NCBI GenBank assembly: GCA_031258505.1
Contig: JAIRMT010000057.1
Location: 1-6,695 of the forward strand
Direction: 5' to 3'
Origin: Treponema sp.
Lineage (GTDB): Bacteria > Spirochaetota > Spirochaetia > Treponematales > Breznakiellaceae
DNA length: 6,695 nt
In this document: positions 5,031 to 6,695 of the stretch, piece by piece
Position numbering within the stretch: the first letter of the stretch is position 1
How the letters are laid out: each line of letters begins with the position of its first letter
The notes under the pieces: model-generated
Told to the model about the DNA's origin: nothing
What the model saw: the letters and a program-made list of their open reading frames with translations, nothing else
Databases searched by the model: none
Made by a program: the position numbers and the translations under genes

Positions 5031-6131
5031 ATGAAGAGAAAGATTGTATGCGGCGCTTTTTTAAGCGTAGTTCTGGCAACAACGGTGTTTGCCCAGCTTG
5101 ATCTACAGCCAGCAGCCATTGTGCGGCTTACCAGAAGCGAGCCGATCAGTGTTAAGCAGTTCCGCACTGAGGTTGAGCAGACCGTGAAAAGCAGCTTCTA
5201 TCAGCAGTACGGGCGGCAGCCCACTGACGCTGAGGTACTAACGGCGTGCCGCTCACTCAGCGCCAGCGACAAACGGCAGGTGCTGGACATGATGATCAAT
5301 GAGCGACTCGCGCTTCAAGCCGCAGCCAGGGATGGAATCAGCATAACGGATAATCAGCTTAACCAGCAGGTACAGCAGCTTCGCGCACAGATGGCCCAGC
5401 AGATAGGCCGCCAGCCCACTGATGCGGAATTTGCCGAGGCGCTCAAGACTGAAACCGGCCTTGAGCTTACGGCGTTTCGTGAGCAGTTGCGTAAACAGAT
5501 GGTTACCCAGCAATACCTCGTATCCAAGAAGCAGACGCTCATCAGTTCGATAAAGACACCGACTAATGCTGAGATCAGCAATATCTATAACCTGAACAAG
5601 ACCCAGTTTATCCGGCCTGAAACCGTGCGTTTCTCCATGATTCAGGTTCCCTATGGTTCTGACCGGACCGTTTCCCGCAGACTCGCCGAGCGTCTCGTCG
5701 CGGACATTGGTTCCAACCCGTCGAGGTTTGACGAGGCTGTACAGAAGTCGCAGGCGCCCAATTCAGGTTATCAGGCTGGAGATGCCGGCTATCTGCCCCG
5801 GAATAGTCAAGCACAGCAGCTTGTGGGCGCGGACTTCATCAACACCGCGTTTAGTCTGAAACAGGGCGAGGTGTCCAAACTCATTGAAGGTAACGGCGGT
5901 TATCAGATCATCAAGGTAACTGAAACCTATGAAATGAAGGCGCTTGACTTAGACGACATTGCCCAGCTTGGCTCTTCCGTAACCGTGCGCCAGTACATCG
6001 GTAACACCTTGCTTCAGGAAGAACAGCAGCGGGTACTGACGCAAGCCTCCAATGAACTCGTGGCGGAACTACGTGCAGGTAATCCGCCGCCATTTCAAAT
6101 AATGGAAGCCAACATCAACATAACGTGGTAG
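5031..6131 (+). CDS. SurA/PrsA-type periplasmic chaperone with degenerate parvulin domain
   Basis: A secreted folding factor of 366 aa, probably helping outer-membrane or periplasmic protein folding. Residues 1-21 are a signal peptide (MKRK, hydrophobic core, VFA at 19-21 before Gln22); there is no lipobox cysteine. Residues about 30-180 form a SurA_N-like helical chaperone domain containing the motif GRQPTDAE twice (61-68 and 126-133). Residues about 195-300 form a PpiC/parvulin-like domain: VRFSMIQVPYG, then AGDAGYLPR, FINTAFSLKQGEVSKLI and GGYQIIKV. The two histidines usual in parvulins (SHILV and GYHIIK) are replaced by Met203 and Gln292, so isomerase activity is doubtful and chaperone function more likely. 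A helical C-terminal tail follows to residue 366. AAGGAG (5018-5023) lies 7 nt before the ATG and 14 bp follow the alaS stop, indicating one operon. Assignment is by domain pattern; the exact orthologue name is uncertain. Confidence 0.8.
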   Translation: MKRKIVCGAFLSVVLATTVFAQLDLQPAAIVRLTRSEPISVKQFRTEVEQTVKSSFYQQYGRQPTDAEVLTACRSLSASDKRQVLDMMINERLALQAAARDGISITDNQLNQQVQQLRAQMAQQIGRQPTDAEFAEALKTETGLELTAFREQLRKQMVTQQYLVSKKQTLISSIKTPTNAEISNIYNLNKTQFIRPETVRFSMIQVPYGSDRTVSRRLAERLVADIGSNPSRFDEAVQKSQAPNSGYQAGDAGYLPRNSQAQQLVGADFINTAFSLKQGEVSKLIEGNGGYQIIKVTETYEMKALDLDDIAQLGSSVTVRQYIGNTLLQEEQQRVLTQASNELVAELRAGNPPPFQIMEANINITW

Positions 6132-6134
6132 CCC

Positions 6135-6572
6135 ATGACTACTCGCAGACAAGGCCGGATTCTGGCTTTTCAGGCGCTGTACGCATGGGAAGCCTGTAGT
6201 AACATTGATGCTGATGAAAAGAACAAGGCCGCTGCTTTTTCATGGCTGGACGATACCCTGGACCAGCTTGACGCGAACACCGCGCAATTTTCCCGCCTTC
6301 TGGTTACCGGAACTATCGAAAACATCAGAGCAATAGACGCCATGATCCAGTCTCATCTGCAAAACTGGGCATTTTCGCGGGTGCAGCGCGTTGACCTTGC
6401 CCTGCTCAGAATGAGTACCTATACCCTCATGTATCAGGCTGACATTGCCCCCACCATTGTTATCAATGAGGCGGTGGGTATTGCGCAGGCTTACGGCACT
6501 GATGATTCGTACCGATTCATCAATGGTATGCTTGATAGCATTCGCAAAACCCTTGAGAAAACGGACGCCTGA
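6135..6572 (+). CDS. nusB: Transcription antitermination protein NusB
   Basis: NusB (145 aa, typical length) binds the boxA RNA element together with NusE/S10 and supports processive rRNA transcription and antitermination. The all-helical fold is recognised from the N-terminal arginine-rich RRQGRILAFQALYAWE (4-19) and the conserved C-terminal half: NWAFSRVQRVDLALLRMSTYTL, then IVINEAVGIAQAYG and FINGMLDSI. The start ATG lies only 3 nt after the TAG of the upstream chaperone gene and is in the same reading frame (TAG CCC ATG). No Shine-Dalgarno is visible, so translation probably depends on coupling or re-initiation after the upstream gene. It sits between two translation/folding genes in a growth-related operon. 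Confidence 0.93.
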   Translation: MTTRRQGRILAFQALYAWEACSNIDADEKNKAAAFSWLDDTLDQLDANTAQFSRLLVTGTIENIRAIDAMIQSHLQNWAFSRVQRVDLALLRMSTYTLMYQADIAPTIVINEAVGIAQAYGTDDSYRFINGMLDSIRKTLEKTDA

Positions 6573-6577
6573 ATCCC

Positions 6578-6607
6578 ATGACACGCCCGCCCCTGCCATG
6601 CTATGCT
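6578..6607 (+). promoter_or_regulatory. Candidate trpS promoter with extended -10, positioned for a leaderless start
   Basis: The -35 is ATGACA (6578-6583, 5/6), the spacer is 18 bp, and the -10 is TATGCT (6602-6607, 4/6), preceded by TGC (an extended -10 TGn). The predicted start of transcription is 6613-6614, where the trpS ATG begins. The -10 hexamer is the same as that of the promoter at 392-397. There is no ribosome-binding site before the trpS ATG. Read-through from nusB is also likely. Confidence 0.45.
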
Positions 6608-6613
6608 GGTTCC

Positions 6614-6695
6614 ATGAAGAAAATCTCCCTGACCGGTATAAAACCAACCGGCATACTCCACATTGGTAACTATTTTGGAGCTATCAAGCCCGCAC
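6614..6695 (+). CDS. trpS: Tryptophanyl-tRNA synthetase, N-terminal fragment cut by the window edge
   Basis: Only the first 27 codons are present. LTGIKPTGILHIGNYFGA (6-23) matches the N-terminal class I synthetase signature of TrpRS, where PTG and the HIGH-like HIGN (16-19) bind ATP. The enzyme activates tryptophan and charges tRNA-Trp. The ATG at 6614 gives the normal family N-terminus. An in-frame ATG at 6578 would add 12 residues with no family resemblance and has no Shine-Dalgarno. The gene starts 41 bp after the nusB stop and continues beyond the right edge. No Shine-Dalgarno precedes 6614. Confidence 0.9.
   Translation, partial: MKKISLTGIKPTGILHIGNYFGAIKPA

Noticed and set aside
6578..6613. 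Earlier in-frame ATG for trpS
   Set aside because: No Shine-Dalgarno, and the 12 extra residues do not resemble the TrpRS N-terminus.

Overview
The window looks like a spirochaete chromosome close to Treponema, probably one of the termite-gut or related free-living/gut species. The reasons are roughly 50% G+C, an alanyl-tRNA synthetase of the short spirochaetal form (595 aa, with no C-terminal C-Ala domain), its N-terminal sequence style (GKSLLPDNDPTVLFTTAGMHPLVPY), and the gene order alaS - SurA-like chaperone - nusB - trpS. The species assignment is inference from remembered family features, not from a database match.

Layout. Positions 1-353 hold a tandem array of 15 short units (23-24 bp) that begins before the window. 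The array stops 15 bp before a good sigma-70-type promoter, which drives a small helical protein of unknown function (465-803, + strand). That gene is followed by a long perfect hairpin (811-859), and then on the minus strand by a convergent two-gene catabolic operon: a KDPG/KHG aldolase fused to a VOC (glyoxalase-like) domain (1909-2874), followed 12 bp later by a 2-keto-3-deoxygluconate kinase (874-1896). Together they turn 2-keto-3-deoxygluconate, the common product of hexuronate (pectin/glucuronate) breakdown, into pyruvate and glyceraldehyde-3-phosphate.

The 354-bp divergent gap (2875-3228) has no convincing gene but is rich in inverted repeats, including two mutually exclusive hairpins (2984-3020) and a hairpin followed by T-rich DNA (3101-3131). 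It ends in a promoter placed so that the alaS transcript would start at or beside its ATG.

From 3229 to the right edge lies a tightly packed + strand housekeeping cluster: alaS, a signal-peptide-bearing SurA/PrsA-type periplasmic folding factor whose parvulin domain lacks both usual histidines, nusB (transcription antitermination/rRNA synthesis), and the first 27 codons of trpS. Both synthetase genes lack a Shine-Dalgarno sequence and have a -10-like hexamer 7 bp before the ATG, which suggests leaderless mRNAs.

No phage, transposase, CRISPR, tRNA or rRNA gene was seen. The observations most worth following up are the two-type repeat array next to a promoter, the possible Shine-Dalgarno switch in the small gene's leader, the paired leaderless synthetase starts, and the structured divergent region.
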